Assembly: GCA_005800795.1 (NCBI GenBank)
Contig: SYEN01000504.1
Location: 1-5,913 of the forward strand
Source: Burkholderiales bacterium
GTDB lineage: Bacteria > Pseudomonadota > Gammaproteobacteria > Burkholderiales > SG8-41
Direction of reading: 5' to 3'
DNA length: 5,913 nt
Shown one piece after another: positions 5,096 through 5,913 of the stretch; within the stretch, counting starts at the first letter, position 1, and each line of letters starts with the position of its first letter. Below the pieces are notes generated by a model, which was not told the origin of the DNA, made no database searches, and was given only the letters and a program-made list of their open reading frames with translations. The position numbers and the translations under genes are program-made.

Positions 5096-5119
5096 CGGCC
5101 CGCGCTCACACGCGGGCCG
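5096..5119 (+). other. Perfect 9-bp GC-rich hairpin in the argD-argF gap
   Basis: CGGCCCGCG (5096-5104) is the exact reverse complement of CGCGGGCCG (5111-5119), with loop CTCACA; a G-T pair (5095, 5120) can extend it. It occupies nearly half of the 54-bp gap and ends 9 nt before the argF ATG. No T-run follows, so it is unlikely to be a terminator. It could stabilise the argD mRNA end, reduce argF translation, or act as a processing site. The structure is seen directly; any role is inferred. Confidence 0.6.
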
Positions 5120-5128
5120 TGATCCATT

Positions 5129-5913
5129 ATGCACCTCAGACACTATCTCCAGTTCAAGGACTTCACCCGCGAGGAATACGATTACCTCTTCGGGCGCGCA
5201 CGCTGGATCAAGGGGCAGTTTAAGAGCTACAAGCCCAATCTGCCGCTGCATGACCGCACACTGGCAATGATCTTCGAAAAGCATTCCACGCGCACGCGCG
5301 TGTCGTTCGAGGCCGGCATGCTGCAAATGGGCGGCACGGTCATCAATCTCAGTTCACGCGACACACAGCTTTCGCGCGGTGAGCCGATTGAAGATGTGGC
5401 GCGTGTCATCACGCGTATGGTCGATATCGTAATGATCCGCACCTTTGAGCAGACTATCATTGAGAAGTTTTCGGAATACTCGCGCGTGCCCGTAATCAAC
5501 GGCCTCACCAACGAATATCATCCGTGCCAGATTTTGGCTGACATATTCACCTATATCGAACATCGCGGCAGCATTCAGGGCAAGACCGTGGCGTGGATCG
5601 GCGACTCCAACAACGTGTGCAACACCTGGTTGCAGGCTGCCGAAGTGCTTGATTTCAATGTGCATGTCTCCACGCCGCCGGGTTACGAAGTCGAAGCGGA
5701 GCGCGCGGGGCTGTATGGTGATGCGCACTACGAAGAGTTCGCCGACCCGATGGATGCCGCAAAGGGTGCCGACCTCATTACCACTGATGTTTGGACCAGC
5801 ATGGGGCAGGAAGCCGAGAACGAAGAACGCAAGCGCGATTTTGCCGATTGGCGGGTCGATGCCGAGATGATGCGCACTGCCAAAAAAGACGCGCTGTTCA
5901 TGCACTGCCTGCC
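5129..5913 (+). CDS. argF: Ornithine carbamoyltransferase, C-terminus cut by window end
   Basis: Ornithine carbamoyltransferase joins carbamoyl phosphate and ornithine to make citrulline in the cytoplasm, the sixth step of arginine synthesis. 261 complete codons are present of a protein usually about 305-335 long. Starting at MHLRHYLQFKDFTREEY, it shows the carbamoyl-phosphate loop STRTR (residues 53-57), MIRTF with Arg104, and HPCQ (131-134). The ornithine-binding TDVWTSMGQ (219-227) with Asp220 and the SMG loop follows, and the fragment ends at MHCL, the start of the HCLP motif with catalytic Cys260. The SMG and HCLP motifs separate it from aspartate carbamoyltransferase. The catabolic relative ArcB is possible by sequence, but the argD neighbour favours ArgF. 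The ATG at 5129 fits family N-termini, although no Shine-Dalgarno precedes it and a hairpin lies just upstream. It is probably co-transcribed with argD; argG often follows in related genomes. Confidence 0.96.
   Translation, partial: MHLRHYLQFKDFTREEYDYLFGRARWIKGQFKSYKPNLPLHDRTLAMIFEKHSTRTRVSFEAGMLQMGGTVINLSSRDTQLSRGEPIEDVARVITRMVDIVMIRTFEQTIIEKFSEYSRVPVINGLTNEYHPCQILADIFTYIEHRGSIQGKTVAWIGDSNNVCNTWLQAAEVLDFNVHVSTPPGYEVEAERAGLYGDAHYEEFADPMDAAKGADLITTDVWTSMGQEAENEERKRDFADWRVDAEMMRTAKKDALFMHCL

Overview
This window looks like ordinary chromosomal core sequence from a proteobacterium, most likely a betaproteobacterium. A gammaproteobacterium is also possible. The evidence is gene order and protein similarity recalled from known families: a minus-strand murJ-ribF-ileS block diverges from rpsT, which is the classical beta/gamma arrangement. 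A DUF3579 protein, a family I know mainly from Betaproteobacteria, sits beside argD-argF. Base composition is moderately GC-rich and even across the window. I see no insertion sequences, phage genes, CRISPR arrays, tRNAs or rRNAs.

Layout: 1-198 (minus) is the N-terminal 66 codons of isoleucyl-tRNA synthetase, cut by the window edge inside its HIGH motif. 232-1179 (minus) is ribF, which makes FMN and FAD. 1312-2850 (minus) is murJ, the lipid II flippase. The 174-bp region 2851-3024 holds the divergent starts of murJ and rpsT, with a clear sigma70-type rpsT promoter. 3025-3288 (plus) is rpsT (ribosomal protein S20). 3301-3642 (minus) is a small DUF3579 protein of unknown function, convergent with rpsT. 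The 229-bp gap 3643-3871 separates DUF3579 from the divergent argD and contains a long stem-loop. 3872-5074 (plus) is argD and 5129-5913 (plus) is argF, cut by the window end just after its HCL motif.

The genes form two functional groups. rpsT, ileS, ribF and murJ are housekeeping genes for translation, flavin cofactors and cell-wall synthesis. argD and argF supply two steps of arginine biosynthesis (N-acetylornithine formation and citrulline formation) and look co-transcribed.

No new protein system is visible. The signals worth a second look are non-coding. There is a roughly 19-bp stem-loop in the argD leader, a hairpin plus terminator-like element in the murJ-ribF gap, and perfect hairpins ending 9-10 nt before the start codons of ileS and argF, neither of which has a recognisable Shine-Dalgarno sequence. 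There is also a small duplication of the 3' end of rpsT, and a conserved uncharacterised gene beside argD. All RNA-structure calls were made by eye, without folding energies or comparative data.
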